DNA of 64,000 bases, taken from assembly GCA_964007475.1 (NCBI GenBank), contig OZ023273.1:80826598-80890597 (forward strand), in the 5' to 3' direction. This stretch comes from Hybos culiciformis. Taxonomy: Eukaryota > Arthropoda > Insecta > Diptera > Hybotidae. The notes under the pieces were generated by a model. It did no database searches. It was not told the origin of the DNA and saw only the letters and a list, made by a program, of their open reading frames with translations. This document shows positions 10,428-22,100 of this stretch, in pieces. Position 1 is the first letter of the stretch, and every line of letters begins with the position of its first letter. The position numbers and the translations under genes are program-made.

Positions 10428-11775
10428 TTAAAACAGCACGTTGCCTAAAGTAAACTCTTCCAAAAGATGAGTTGGCAAAACAGGTGGGTTTTGAGCTGAA
10501 GCTGCGAGTGTTGAGTTTTGACTAAAAAGTTTAGCAAACAAATTAGCCTTCTCACCCGAATCTGATATGATCCGGTCACCATCTACAAGGGGAGGAAAAG
10601 ATGAAGGCGAACAAAAGTTTTGTTTTACACTTTTAGCGAAGCTCCAAAAGCTTCTGCTATTTTTAGGAAGGGTTAATATTTCTTGACGCTTCCTCTGGGT
10701 AAACAAAGCCTTCTGCTCACAACAAATCTTACTGCATCTGTTCCTGACCTCTCGCCAGTGCTTCAGTGAACTTAAAGAATTGCTATGCTTATACTCACGA
10801 AAATCATTATCTCTATCGGCTATGGCCTTTGCACAGGTGTCATTGAACCACGGATTTTTAGTACTCGTTTTATTTTACACTTTTTTATGAGGAATGAAAA
10901 GTTTCATTCCTAGCAGAATACTTTCGGTTATGACAGCCGTGGAAAGGTCAACATCCCTCTCCAAGAAGCAACGAGACAGATCCATCCGCTCTAGAAAACT
11001 GGCGAGCCCATCCCAATCAGCTTGAGAATAGGTCCATACCAGTCTTCCAGGAGCGCTAGATAAACCCGCTCCACCATTAAGAGAGAAGGACGTGCTAACG
11101 AGACAATGATCGGAGTTTCCAAGGGGGGAACTAATTGAAGCGTTATAATTATCAGGATTCGATGTCAGAAACAGATCCAAGAGATGATGACCCTGATGGT
11201 TTATATCTGGAATGTGGGTGGGTTCAGAAATAATTTTGATCAGATTATTAAGACTTGAAAAAAACTCTACATATCTGCCTTCGGGACTATTGCGATTAGA
11301 ATGACTAAGCCATGATACGTTGTGTACATTAAAATCACCGAAAACCAAAATTTCAGACTCTGGGTTTTTCGCCAGAATCTGATTTATTTGCTCCGACAGC
11401 AAGTCAAATTCGACAACGTGATCACTGCCAGTCAGTTGAGGGCTTCTGTAAAGGAAGCAAAAATGGATAACGTGATTGTTAGTTCTTAATTTGAACCAAA
11501 GAAAATTTACTTGATGACTTGATGATTTTAAATCTGTAATGGGATAACAAGCAACGTCATTCCTAATATAAACAGCGACTCCTCTGTGGGCGACGTATAA
11601 AGAGTGAAGATCATAACCGGGGATTGAAAAACGGTTGGGGTCTCCGTTGTCCAATACTTGGGTCTCACTTAGAGCCAGAATATTTGGCTTAGTAGAGGCC
11701 AAATGGATTTGAACGGCTTGAATATTCGCTTCCAAACCTCTGATGTTACAAAAATTTATACAAAATTTATTGCTT
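10428..11775 (-). pseudogene. LINE F apurinic-type endonuclease and linker
   Basis: Starts INFCNIRGLEANIQ and shows the APE-like endonuclease signatures ALSETQV (Glu), VFGDFNVHNVSW (Asp/Asn) and GNSDHCLV (Asp-His), typical of target-site nicking enzymes of LINEs. One in-frame stop occurs at 10875-10877; the same frame then continues as a linker (NPWFNDTCAKAIADRD) to 10428. Confidence 0.85.
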
Positions 11776-12044
11776 ATCCCTAACCAAAAAGCGTATATTT
11801 AAGAAAACGAGTGTGTTCCAATAACAAGCTGACGAACTACGAACCGGCGGTCAACAGTTTTTACAGCCTTATTGACTTCCAGTACGGCAACGACAAGCGA
11901 GTGAAGAAAAGTGTACGGGAATAGGATAGGAAATAAAGGAGGACTTGATAACCGCGTAAGAATTATTTAATAATTTTATTTTGTTTCGAATAAAATTCGT
12001 AAACGACACGAATTTGTGCGATCATTTAGTTGTTTAATATTGTT
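11776..12044. other. Region between LINE F and LINE A, no gene recognised
   Basis: Slightly less AT-rich than its surroundings (for example GAACCGGCGGTCAACAG near 11840). It could be a 5' part of LINE F, but I see no recognisable ORF1 domain in any frame. Confidence 0.3.
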
Positions 12045-12384
12045 ATTATTATTATTTTTATTTATTTATTTATTTATTTCAAAAAAAAGATTTAGTCCAA
12101 GCCTAAAGGCTTATTCATTAGGGACTAAACAGTACATTATCTTAAGTATGTTTTCTTGTAAAAAAATAATATTCTTAAAACTAAAACTATATTAAGGAAT
12201 ATAGTTATATTTCTATTTTCCAGAAAATTTTAAACACTAAACTATTATAGTAAACGAACTCCAACACCGAAATCGAACGGCCAACCACTACAACCAAAAG
12301 CAAAAAAAAAAATAATAATAATCCATTCTGATTAAATGCAAGCGACAAACGACACAAAATAAAAATAAATTAGTTATCTTATTA

Positions 12385-15300
12385 TTAAGAATTAAGATGA
12401 TTCAACAGCTCACTGGAAAACTTATCAAATCGTGCAATGCATCGCAGAGAACGGGGCAATCCATTCCAAATTCTAGCAACCTTCACAACAAAAGAGTTCT
12501 CCATAAAGGAGGAGTAAAAACGAGGAATATACATAACTTTACTTCTACTACTTTCCAGAAACTGTATTCTATTCCGCAAATAGGATGGTTTTCCAGATTC
12601 CAGTACCTTAAAGAATAAAAGCATCAATCTTAAGTTCATAAAATTATCAAAACTAGTTCTTAAGATTACTTTTGAAAATTCCGAGATTGATTAAAATCTC
12701 TTTATGGAGAATGCAAAACGAACACTGTTGTTAAATACAATTTTAAGTCTATTTAAATTATTTAAAGTTGTACTAGAATAAACTTCACAGCCATACGTAA
12801 TATGCGGTAAGATTAGGGCCCTAACTAGGGAAAGTTTCGTTTTCTGAGGTAAATAAATATTAGTACTATAGATTCTTCTAAGAATAAAATTTATTTTCTT
12901 AATCAATTCATTTATGTGAACATCGAACGAAAGCTTTTCCGAAAAATGAAAACCCAGAACTTTGCATCGTTCTACGAATGGAATCGTAATACCATTTATA
13001 CAAATTGGTAACAATATATCTTTAATAGGGAATATGTAAATAGCCAGCGCTTTTGTTTTTGAAGGGTTTAAAACCAATTTATTCTCCAGTGACCATTTAT
13101 TAACTGCTTCTAAATCTTTAGTAATATTAACAACTCTCGAACTCAGATTTTGAAATGGCGCTGAACACAGTAGCTGGACATCATCAGCAAAGATATGTGT
13201 AAGAGAAAATTTAACCACCTCAGGCAAATCATTAATAAATAGAAGAAAAAGTAGGGGCCCCAGAATAGACCCCTGGGGTACTCCAGATTTAAGTTGCAAA
13301 AAAGAAGATCTGCTTTGGCCCAACTGAACACATTGATTTCTATCCGTTAATTAGGAAAAGACTAAATTACAAGCCACATTATAAAAATAAAAATACTTTT
13401 TTAGCTTATGACAAAGTAAAGTATAACTTACTGAGTCAAATGCATTGGAAAAATCTAACAAAAGCAAAATAGAAATATTCTTTTTATCCAAGTTATCTCT
13501 AATTGTTTTAGAAACATCCAGCATTGTTGTAGTAGTGCTATGCTGGAACGTAAATCCAGATTGATTGGAATATAAAAGGCATTTTCTTTGCACATAGTCT
13601 TGAATTTGAAGTTTCATTAAAAACTCACATACTTTTGACAGGGCTGGAATAATACTAATAGGTCTCAATTCAGATAAACTGGTGGGCTGACGAATTTTGG
13701 GAATCGGAATCACTTTAACACTTTTCCACTGGGAGGGATAAACTGATGTTCTAAATATGGTATTTATTATATGCAAAATGTGATCAAGGACAAACTCCAA
13801 TATTATTTTAAGAAACTTTATAGGAATATCGTCCAGACCGACAGCGTTTGATTTTATGTGTCTGAACGCAGCCACAATTTCATCCCTAGACACATTCCTG
13901 AATGAAAATGAATTCAAACTTTCAAAGTAATCAACATCTGTTCTATTTCGCAGTGATGTGGTGCTACCCTGTGCCCCAACAAAATAATTATTTACGTCAT
14001 TCACATCAAAGTCATCCAAATTGCTCTCATTTTCATCAGTTAATCCCAATGTGTTAATTTTATTCCAGAAATCCTTACAGGTCCTACAATTCACGAAAAA
14101 AAAAGGCATTTTCTTTGCACATAGTCTTGAATTTGAAGTTTCATTAAAAACTCACATACTTTTGACAGGTCTGGAATAATACTAATAGGTCTCAATTCAG
14201 ATAAACTGGTGGGCTGACGAATTTTGGGAATCGGAATCACTTTAACACTTTTCCACTGGGAGGGATAAACTGATGTTCTAAATATGGTATTTATTATATG
14301 CAAAATGTGATCAAGGACAAACTCCAATATTATTTTAAGAAACTTTATAGGAATTTCGTCCAGACCGACAGCGTTTGATTTTATGTGTCTGAACGCAGCC
14401 ACAATTTCATCCCTAGACACATTCCTGAATGAAAATGAATTCAAACTTTCAAAGTAATCAACATCTGTTCTATTTCGCAGTGATGTGGTGCTACCCTGTG
14501 CCCCAACAAAATAATTATTTACGTCATTCACATCAAAGTCATCCAAATTGCTCTCATTTTCATCAGTTAATCCCAATGTGTTAATTTTATTCCAGAAATC
14601 CTTACAGGTCCTACAATTCACGAAAAAACCCTCACCAAACTTTCTTTTTGCAATTCTAACAGCAGAGTTATAGTTATTTCTATGAAACTTGAAAACTGAA
14701 TACCTTTCCGAGGATTTAGACTCCATGTTTGCCTTAAAAGCCAGATCTCTAAAAAATTTTTTCATGATTAACTCCTCATTAAACCAGTCAGTTCCCTCAG
14801 TTGGTGGACGTGGCTTGAATTTTTTTAATGGGACATGTGAGTTGAATAGACCTAAAATAATTTTATTAAAAATATTAATTTGAGTATTGACATCATTAGT
14901 TCTGTAAATGGGTGAAAAATCTTGAAGAGCAACATGATTTGAAATATTTTGAATATTAATACTGTTATAATTACGATACTCAAAACTCTTAGTGGAATAA
15001 GTCACAGGATATTCCAAAGAAAGGTATATAAGGCTATGTTTAGAAATTCCTGGTACCCAGAATTACTCAGTTTCAACAAATTAGCATCGCTAATAAATAA
15101 AAATCAATTAAGGACGAACTATGATGAACGACGTCGAAATGGGTTGGTTTATCGTTATGTACCAGATGCAAATTATTTGCAGAAATTATGTTGTTACACA
15201 GACTAAAAGCACTAGCATTAAGCAAATTTAAATTAAAATCGCCAATGAAAATTACATGTTCGAATTGTGTAGAAATGTCGCTAATAATTGATTCGAAATT

Positions 15301-15700
15301 CTGAAAATTTCTCTCACATGCACATGAAGGAAGGTAACAGCAAACAACAACTATTTTTAAAGAACCAAATGTGATTAGAATGGCAATGAATTCAAAACTA
15401 TTTTCACATTTAGCTTCGATTAATCTAGATTTTAAAGTTTTACTTACATACATGCCTACTCCATCTCCTACCCTATTAGGCATATCATTTCGGAATAAAT
15501 TGTATCCATCTATTGCCACCGAAGAAAGAGAATTTCCTGATTTAAGCCAGGTTTCCGATATAGCTACAACATCCAAGTAATTATCCTTTAAAATACTTTT
15601 AATTTCATCAAACTTTCCTTTTTTGGAATCGGGACGCATGCTTTGAGCATTAAAATGACCAATATTAAGTAAAGATTTCTTATCTTACAAAGATTTCTTA
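12385..15700 (-). pseudogene. LINE A ORF2: endonuclease and reverse transcriptase
   Basis: Endonuclease at 15073-15700 (HFNAQSMRPDSKKG, AISETWLK, VIFIGDFNLNLL) and linker/RT start at 14091-15017. The RT continues at 13351-14109 (FRHIKSNAVGLD, LRPISIIPALSK, QSGFTFQHSTTT, LLLDFSNAFDSV), then 12691-13323 (SGVPQGSILGPLLFLLFIND, HIFADDVQLL) and the C-terminus at 12385-12639 (RIWNGLPRSLR). Stops at 13351 and 12691 are in frame with the C-terminal part. Frame changes at about 14100 and 15050; the first is caused by the 527-bp duplication. Confidence 0.88.
13578..14631. repeat. 527-bp tandem duplication inside LINE A ORF2
   Basis: 13578-14104 and 14105-14631 are nearly identical, with only a few substitutions (for example GGGCTGG versus GGTCTGG near the start). 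527 is not a multiple of three, so the duplication shifts the frame. The join lies in an A-run (ACGAAAAAAAAAGGC). Confidence 0.92.
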
Positions 15701-15922
15701 AGAATCGAATTGTCGCTAGCAAACAAACCATCAGGAAAATACATCAAAAAATAATACAATTAAAACTATTTTGGTTACGGTAGTTGGTCGATCGAATTTC
15801 AGAGTAGTAAATTCATTTCCTAAATAAAAAAAACTAAAAACTATAAATTTCAAAATATCTATATTAAATTGTTCCATATTCTTGATATTAAAATCAAATA
15901 AAACAGTGCTACATTATCCAAG

Positions 15923-15955
<33 letters not shown>

Positions 15956-16238
15956 ACTCGAACTAGCATAAAATTTAAAAAAAGTAATTTTTACAAGATT
16001 CAATGAGAAAAAATTAAAAAAATAAATGTTTACAATTCAAATAATTAATTTTCCAAATATTATAATTTATATAAAACATTTTAGGTACAAAACATTTCAA
16101 ATTCAACCTCATACCAATTCTTAATTTCATTTCCGCATCCTTAGTTGGAAGAAGGGAGAAAGAGAAAAATCAGATAGAAAAAACAAAGAAATGTATAATA
16201 TAATAAAATAAAAATACAAAATAAAAATACAAAAACTA

Positions 16239-17259
16239 TTAAACCTGATTGGAACCTTGATTAACTTTAAAATTAAGATTTTCATAGTCGAAAATCTTTT
16301 TAAGATCACAAAGAGATTGAATTTTATGTGATTTTCCATCTAAAGAAACTACTTTAATAAACCAACCGAAAATTTTAGAATCCCTTTTACCAATTACACA
16401 TTTAGTTCTTACTTCAATCAGTTTAGAGCACAAATTTTCATTAAAATAAATTCTCTTCTTAATATTCAAATCAGGATAAATTTCATCTAACATAAGTTTC
16501 TTATGAATAAAATATTTTTTAAACATATCATTTCTCTTTTGAATATTTGTAAATTTAACTAGCATTTGAGACTTATCCTTGTCTAACCATAAAATTTGTG
16601 AAAAATCATCAATAATCAAGGGTACACCCAGAATTGTACCAACTTTTAACATAAATTCAGAAGTGTTAACTTGAGATGGACCACCACCAACAATAATATC
16701 AAATCGTCGCAAATTCCTTCCATAATGTTCGATTTTTTTCTCAAAGAAAAGACATTTGTTTACATTTTGTCTTTCCATCTCAGCAAGTTCCATTTTATGT
16801 TTATCCAAACTTTCCTCATAGAAATTGCGATCATCAATGCTTTTCTTCTCCAAATTAGCAATTTTATCTTTACACTCATTGACATTGCCATTTATAAGTG
16901 ACATCATTTCATCAATTTCCACCTTATGTTTAGTTAAACTTTCAAAAATTTCATTCTTGAATAATGAGAATGTTGCATTTAGGCTTACCTCCTAATTTCG
17001 AGAAAGAATCATTAAAATTAGGCTGAATTAAATTTTGCCTTTTACTTTCTGAACTCGTACCGGAACTAGCAGACTTAGAGGAAGTTGAGCTCGGGGCACA
17101 TGTAGTACAATACCATTGTATTTTCTTCATTCTTAATTTTGATAGTGCTTCAGCTTCTATTTTTATGCACTAATAACGAAAATTGTCGAAGCATTTACAG
17201 CATGTTGCACAAGGTCTTTTTAAGTTAAGACCACAGTCACTGCAATTCCCAATAGGCAT
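16239..17259 (-). pseudogene. LINE A ORF1: PHD-like finger, coiled coil, FP-type C-terminal domain
   Basis: ATG at 17259. The N-terminus reads NCSDCGLNLKRPCATCCKCF and further CIKIEAEALSK, then WYCTTC. The cysteine spacing resembles the PHD-type finger known from ORF1 of CR1/L2-group LINEs. One stop falls inside the finger, followed by a frameshift. A charged heptad-like coiled coil follows (NECKDKIANLEKKSIDDR), then a globular part (FDIIVGGGPS, VPLIIDDFSQ, LVKFTNIQKRNDMFKKY) like the ORF1 RNA-binding domain related to the C-terminal domain of baculovirus FP proteins. Presumed role: RNA-binding ribonucleoprotein component. Confidence 0.7.
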
Positions 17260-17289
17260 GATTTAAAATTTCAGTTTTAATAAAAAATA

Positions 17290-17945
17290 ATAAAAAAAAA
17301 AAAAAACAATTCCTGATGATAACCCTCCAAAAAAATATTTTAACAAGACATCTGATGACAAATGCTTTTTATTATTGAAAACAATTGAAGTTAAAAATAA
17401 AAGACTTTAATACAATGGAAAAAAAACAATCTTGCATTAGATGAACAAAATTCTTATTCTGGTTTTCCTCCACAAATGTTAATTCCAATAATTTATCCAT
17501 TTCCATAATCCATTTGTAGTTAAATTTTAATAATTAATAAAATTCAGTCCGACAAAAATTAAATTTAAAAAAAAATAAATGTAGCGCTAAAAAAAATACG
17601 ACTACTCTGACATAGTGCTGCCAGCTTTTTCTTTTTATTAACACTATTATTATTATTATTGAATTTATTTTCTATTATATTATATTTTAATTTTTTTTTT
17701 TTTTTTTTTTTTCGCACAACAAAAAAAAGGTCACAATTTACAATAATAGAAATTTAAAATTTAGAAATTAAAAAAAAAAAACAAAAAAATTATTATTAAT
17801 GAAAAAGAAAACAAAACTACGATAAGACAATTTAAAAACACGTACTATTATCTACGCTATTAAAACACAACTGAAACACAATAAAAGTAATTCTCATTTT
17901 CAATCAATTCAAATAGAGCTATCATTTCCAATTAATCCAATACTT
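17290..17945. other. AT-rich intergenic region, no gene
   Basis: Contains a T-run at about 17692-17712 and several A-runs. No coding signal or element boundary could be fixed. Confidence 0.4.
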
Positions 17946-17947
17946 TC

Positions 17948-18330
17948 GCCCTCACTTTTGTCCTCACTTCGCCCTTACTTCCGCCTTTACTTCCACACTC
18001 ACTTCCGCCCTCACTTCCGTCCTCACTTCCTGCCTCACTTCCGCCCACACTGCCGCTCTCACTTCCAAGCTATCTTCCACTCTCACTTCAGCCCTCACTT
18101 CATCCCTCACTTCAGCCCTCACTTCCGGCCTTACTTCCGCCCTCACTTCCGCCCTCACTTCCGCCCTCACTTCCGCCCTCACTTCCGCCCTCACTTCCGC
18201 CCTCACTTCCGCCTCACTTACGCCCTCTCTTCCGCCCTAATTTCCGCCCTAACTTCCGTCCTCCCTTCCGTCCTCACTGCCGCCCTCACTTCCACTCTTC
18301 CTACCCCACTCATTTCCGCCCTCACTAAAA
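17948..18330. repeat. 12-bp minisatellite (ACTTCCGCCCTC)n, about 30 units
   Basis: Head-to-tail 12-mers with scattered variants; the core at 18110-18210 is nearly perfect. Because 12 is divisible by three, open frames arise on both strands (FRPH repeats on +, RAEV repeats on -); these are artefacts of the repeat. It is GC-rich against an AT-rich background. Confidence 0.93.
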
Positions 18331-18481
18331 TACGTTCCAAAAGAATTAAAATACGTTCCAAAAAAACTTAAAATACAATATATTTTTTTTGATTATGAAC
18401 ACAAATACAAAAATCGCAACGCGTTACGTGTGGATCGTTGTGGATTGTTTAATTTCAGTCATAAGCCGTGTTAAGGAACTA

Positions 18482-18880
18482 CGTTCCAAAAAAGTAAAAT
18501 TAATACAAGTGGTGATGAATTCGACGTTAACGAAGCAATTGACAAAGTGATAAATTTATCAAAAGAAAATGAATATGATTTAATCGCAAAAAACGTTGCA
18601 ATAAAAATTAGAAAAATTAGCAAATCAAGTGAATTAGAAGTGGAGGAAATCATGCAATCCATAAATCAGCTTTTTTTTATCAAATTGAGAAAAAATTTGC
18701 AAAAAAAAAGTTCTCGATTAGCAACATCTGCATCATCATTCAAATTTCCAGAGGATGCGATCTCCACATTTCAAACTACACCTAATTTTGTAATTTATCC
18801 AACACCTTTTCATGAATATTCAAATATTAGGTTTGGGTTTCTGATCCTTCTGACACCATTTTGGAAAAAGCAATAGTAAA
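18482..18880 (+). pseudogene. MADF/BESS-like protein C-terminal remnant, probable Harbinger partner
   Basis: Readable as GDEFDVNEAIDKVINLSK, then YDLIAKNVAIKIRKISKSSE and EEIMQSIN. This resembles the C-terminal region of insect MADF-BESS proteins, where an acidic FD/YD-x-[IF]-x-K-x-VA-x-K-[LI]-R motif precedes a short helix. No MADF domain is visible upstream. Convergent with the transposase remnant at 18975-19452. PIF/Harbinger transposons are known to encode a separate DNA-binding protein of the Myb/MADF type, so this may be its relic. The family call is tentative. Confidence 0.4.
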
Positions 18881-18974
18881 TGCTGAAATATCAGAAGATA
18901 AAGATGATTTATAATTATTTTTAAAAATTTTATTTGAATAAACTTTGCTAAAATTTGAAAAAAATGTTAGATGC

Positions 18975-19452
18975 TTACTTTTAGATACTCAGGTTGTAAA
19001 GCTTCATATATTGCTTGCAATAATTCAGGAACAAACAAAGATATTGTGCTTCTAAAAATTCTGGACAAAATTTCTAGTGATTGCTAATTTGACTATAGCA
19101 CTAATTGCAAGCCTCATTTTGGTATTTATTTTTTCAATTTTAGAGTTCACCTAAAATGAATGTTATTACAAAAATTTTTTTAATCTTTTGAAATTAAGTT
19201 TACTTACTTTTACTAAAACACTCTCAAATTGTACATGTGATAATCGAACAAAATTTTAATAATGTTGATTCTCACTCCAAAGCAAATCTTTAAGAAGAGT
19301 GTCGTCAACATCGTACATGGGACGTTTAATTAAAAAAGGATTAATCCACATAGTTGTACATTTTCTTTTTTTTTTTAATAGTAACATCGGTTATTTTTTC
19401 AATGATCAAAATTTTAATTATAGCCAGTTTTTGAGATTCTGAAATAGACATG
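18975..19452 (-). pseudogene. PIF/Harbinger (HARBI1-like) transposase N-terminal remnant
   Basis: ATG at 19452 on the minus strand. Exon 1 (19452 to about 19210) reads through MWINPFLIKRPMYDVDDTLL and FVRLSHVQFESVLVK, with one stop. A GT-AG intron of about 65 bp (19143-19208) leads to exon 2 (VNSKIEKINTKMRLAISAIV). A further piece at 18975-19040 reads FVPELLQAIYEALQPEYLKV. This order matches the N-terminal half of HARBI1/PIF transposases (W-x-HP... F-R-M ... RLAVTLRYLATG ... E-x-x-x-AI-x-x-x-L...YL). The DDE catalytic half is missing. Confidence 0.6.
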
Positions 19453-19772
19453 ATTTTTCTTTTTTTTTAATTTATTGATAAATGATGGCAACATTGGGAT
19501 AAATTTTTTTTGCTGCTGCTGTAAGATTAAATAATAAATAAATTAAATTGAGAATTTTGAACGGATTTTTTATTTGAAAAATAATTGGTCATCGTCTGGG
19601 TATCAACTATTGAGGATATTTCTTCATCCTGATTTTATTTGCAAATTTATCAAAATTATTATTTATCACGATTGGTCTTAACCTATAAAACAATTCAGGA
19701 ATTATTTAGCGAATAGCTGATATTGGCGCTCATTTTTTATTTTTAATGAATAAATGAAAATTAATTAATAAA
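19453..19772. other. AT-rich spacer, no gene
   Basis: Short CTG run (TTTGCTGCTGCTGTAAG near 19510). Otherwise no identifiable feature before LINE B ORF1 starts. Confidence 0.35.
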
Positions 19773-21207
19773 ATGTCAAACTACAAGATGTGTCCTAGGT
19801 GCAGCAGTGATAAAATTTTAATTAAAAACATTGGTTGGTATGGAGCTAAAAGGTAAAAATTTAGTTTTGGGTGACGGTGAACATTTGGGGATAGGCAGAA
19901 ACTTAGCTGCAGATGAGGGTTAATCTGATGAAGTAGTTATTACCTCAGTTGATTCTTCTGCTATTTTGTTCAATAGTTTGAAAAAACTTTCTTCTGAAGT
20001 ATCAGCTGGTTTTGAATCACAAAAGACTGTGTTCGATAGTGTAATTTCTGGCATGACTAATAGACTTAAAGCTCTTCAGCTTTAAACCAGTGTCATATTA
20101 ACCAGGATGAATGAGTTGGAGTTGAACATTAAAACCACTGTTGAACAGCATGTTGACGAAAAGTTATTAGTTATGAAATCCATCGAAACTGCAATAACAG
20201 ACTTAAGCCGGGATGTCGTTAAAACAGAATTTAGTAACAGAAACAGAATCTCATACATTTGAACAGAATTTATTCTGCGACAGAATTTTACAACAGAATT
20301 TAGCGACAGAAAAATTCATTCTGTCCACAGAATTTGAATAACCTCAAACGAGGTTATTTTCTGTTTCTGTTGCCAGAACGTCAATTTAATTAAATTTTTT
20401 ATTATTGTTTATTTACGTTTTTTCGAGTTGTTTTTGGGAAAAAAAATTAAATAATAATAATAAATAATTTTTAAAATCCTAATGACAAGTAAATCGTTCA
20501 ATGACAACAATTTTTGTTTCTATTTCTCTTTTAAAGGCAGCAATCTCATGAGATTCTGACCAGAATTTCAGTAGCAGAATAAATTTTTCTGTCGCTGATT
20601 CTGTTCTGTTGCTAAATTCTGTTTAAACGACACCCGGGCTTTACCCAACAGCAATGATATTAATACGCTTAAGTCAGAAATTAAATATGTAGCGGGTGAA
20701 AATTTACGCGTGCACAGAATTTCAAAAAGGCATGATTTTAATGTTTCGGGCATTCCAAGATCTGCCATTTTAAATGATGTCTTCGTAAGGCTGGGTAATG
20801 CATTACATATTGAAATTGGAAGCTCTGATTTATCAAATATATGTTGGCTAAATAAGGTGAGGGGTGTTGTACTCTTGACATTCGTATCACTTAGAAAACG
20901 AAATGAGTTCATGCATTCTTACTTAAAAAAAAAAAAACACTTTTTTTGAAGAAGAGTTTTCCGGATGAGGTAATTTTGAGCAGAATTTGCTTTAATGACC
21001 ACCTTCCGTCTAAATTGGACAAATTTGTAAGGGTAGCTCGTTTACTTAAGAAAAAAAACAAAATTCAAGCTTTTCAAGTTGGTATGATTGATGTCAAGAT
21101 GGCATGATTGAACTGCTTGATTCTGTAAATGCTTGTGAACAGCTGATGAGCAAATTTCCTTTGGATGTCAGTAATGGAACTAATTCCAAGAATCAGGATC
21201 CTAAATA
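19773..21207 (+). pseudogene. LINE B ORF1 remnant (coiled coil and FP-type domain)
   Basis: Begins MSNYKMCPRCSSDK (a CxxC pair). A coiled-coil-like run follows (LFNSLKKLSSEVSAGFESQK). After the 427-bp insertion, the C-terminal domain reads FNVSGIPRS, VRLGNALHIEIGSSDLSNIC, FVSLRKRNEFM and RICFNDHLPSKLDKFVRVAR. It parallels LINE A ORF1 block by block (ILGVPLIIDD, FTNIQKRNDMF, YFNENLCSKLIEVR). Several stops are present. Confidence 0.6.
20210..20636. mobile_element. 427-bp TIR element inserted in LINE B ORF1
   Basis: Terminal inverted repeats GGGATGTCGTTAAAACAGAA and (reverse complement of the right end) GGGTGTCGTTTAAACAGAAT, about 30 bp with few mismatches. Subterminal ACAGAATTTAG motifs are repeated many times, and a short hairpin (AATAACCTCAAACGAGGTTA) lies inside. 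No coding capacity, so non-autonomous. Target duplication cannot be fixed because the flanks (AAGCC, GGGCTT) are themselves inverted. Confidence 0.75.
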
Positions 21208-21213
21208 ATTGTT
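20637..21213 (+). other. LINE B ORF1 second segment after the TIR insertion
   Basis: This segment rejoins ORF1 after the 427-bp insertion (LPNSNDINTLKSEIK-type coiled coil, then the FP-type domain). It ends NQDPK and TAA at about 21207. A frameshift lies in the A-run at 20927-20937. Confidence 0.5.
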
Positions 21214-21540
21214 ATTAGTTTTTATTAAATTAATTTACTGAATTTATTAAATTTCCATTAGCTTATAATTTTCATTTCTATTTTTTTATTTTTTTTTCTT
21301 ATTTTTCATTTCTATATTTTTTTTCCTTTTTCTCATTTAATTTTTCTTTTTAACTTTTAGTGGCAGCACATTAAAAGTTAATTTAATTTTCTTTTTTAAC
21401 AGTATGTGTTTTATTATTGCTCGTCTTCGCTTCTCCACCCACGCTCATCGCACTGCATTCATCTCCACATCAGAATTATTAAGCCTGTTCAACGCAGAGG
21501 TAACTTAACTTTGAACGTAACTGGTGATAAGGCAACTATC
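21214..21540 (+). other. LINE B inter-ORF region and degraded ORF2 start
   Basis: T-rich stretch of about 200 bp after the ORF1 stop, then a weak reading frame leading to the endonuclease. Nothing else is recognised. Confidence 0.4.
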
Positions 21541-21549
21541 GAACGTCAC

Positions 21550-22100
21550 TTAAAAGACAGGAAAGATTTCTTCAACGTTAGACATTTAAATGCTCGTAGT
21601 ATGGCACCTTAGGCTCGGTCATCGAAATTTGATGAAATCTCTAGACTTCTTCAAGGTAATGATCTAGATTTTATTTTTGTAACTGAAACATGTCTGAAAA
21701 CTTATCATACAACTAAATCATTGAACCTAACAGGGTATAAGCTTCATAGAATTGATCGTAGGTACAGAGTATAAGTCCAAAATAATAGGTCGACATATGA
21801 AAGAGCGGTCGAAGCTCTGTTCGTTCAGATTGAATTGGGACCCTGTTGTATTGCTGTTGGTGCTATCTATGTTTCTGGTGGGGACTTCTCGTTAATTGAG
21901 GATATTGTGTCTGAATACACTCTTAGATCTAGAAATCTTGTTATTGTGGGTGACTTTAACTCCAAACTTCTTGACGCATTATGTATGGCGGATACAGGTG
22001 ATATTTGCTCGAGACTAAATCGTCCTCAATTGCACAATAATTATCCTACACACATTGATGCCAGAACAGGGCCCAAGACTCTAATTGACTTTTTTGATGG
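21550..22100 (+). pseudogene. LINE B endonuclease, N-terminal part
   Basis: Reads FFNVRHLNARSMAP, SSKFDEISRLLQGNDLDFIF, VTETCLKTY (catalytic Glu), VIVGDFNSKLLD (Asp/Asn) and PTHIDARTGPKTLIDFF. These match LINE C residues GDFNTNLLNQD and PTHADVRTGTSTLIDFF. Stops and frameshifts occur after MAP and near 21770. It is cut at about 22100 by the inverted LINE F insertion and resumes at about 23430. Confidence 0.75.

Larger units (their letters stand above)
9690..11775 (-). mobile_element. Non-LTR retrotransposon family F, 3'-truncated
   Basis: Endonuclease, linker and the first half of the reverse transcriptase on the minus strand. The polymerase ends at FIDDLLKSTLNP, just before the block that would carry the catalytic FADD motif. 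The related copy at 22.1 kb continues there with SLADDSKL. The sequence then switches at about 9761 to an unrelated tail that starts CAGTGGCGTGCGG on the minus strand. Confidence 0.8.
12045..17259 (-). mobile_element. Non-LTR retrotransposon family A (CR1-group-like), near full length, decayed
   Basis: Minus strand element with ORF1 (PHD-like zinc finger, coiled coil, FP-type C-terminal domain), ORF2 (endonuclease, reverse transcriptase), and a 3' end with a small hairpin (AAGCCTTTAGGCTT) followed by GAAATAAATAAATAAATAAA. The same kind of 3' end, a GGC/GCC hairpin then (AAAT)n, occurs in family C, indicating related families. ORF2 holds a 527-bp internal duplication and several stops. An (A)n run at 15925-15955 lies between the ORFs. 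The exact 5' border is not visible. Confidence 0.8.

Noticed and set aside
15925..15955. Poly(A) tail of a plus strand insertion inside LINE A
   Set aside because: A 30-nt A-run is present, but I see no + strand element ending there and no target duplication, so it may simply be a homopolymer expansion in the inter-ORF region.
17958..18371. Open frames on both strands (FRPH and RAEV repeats)
   Set aside because: Produced by the 12-bp minisatellite, whose period is a multiple of three; no domain, no start context.
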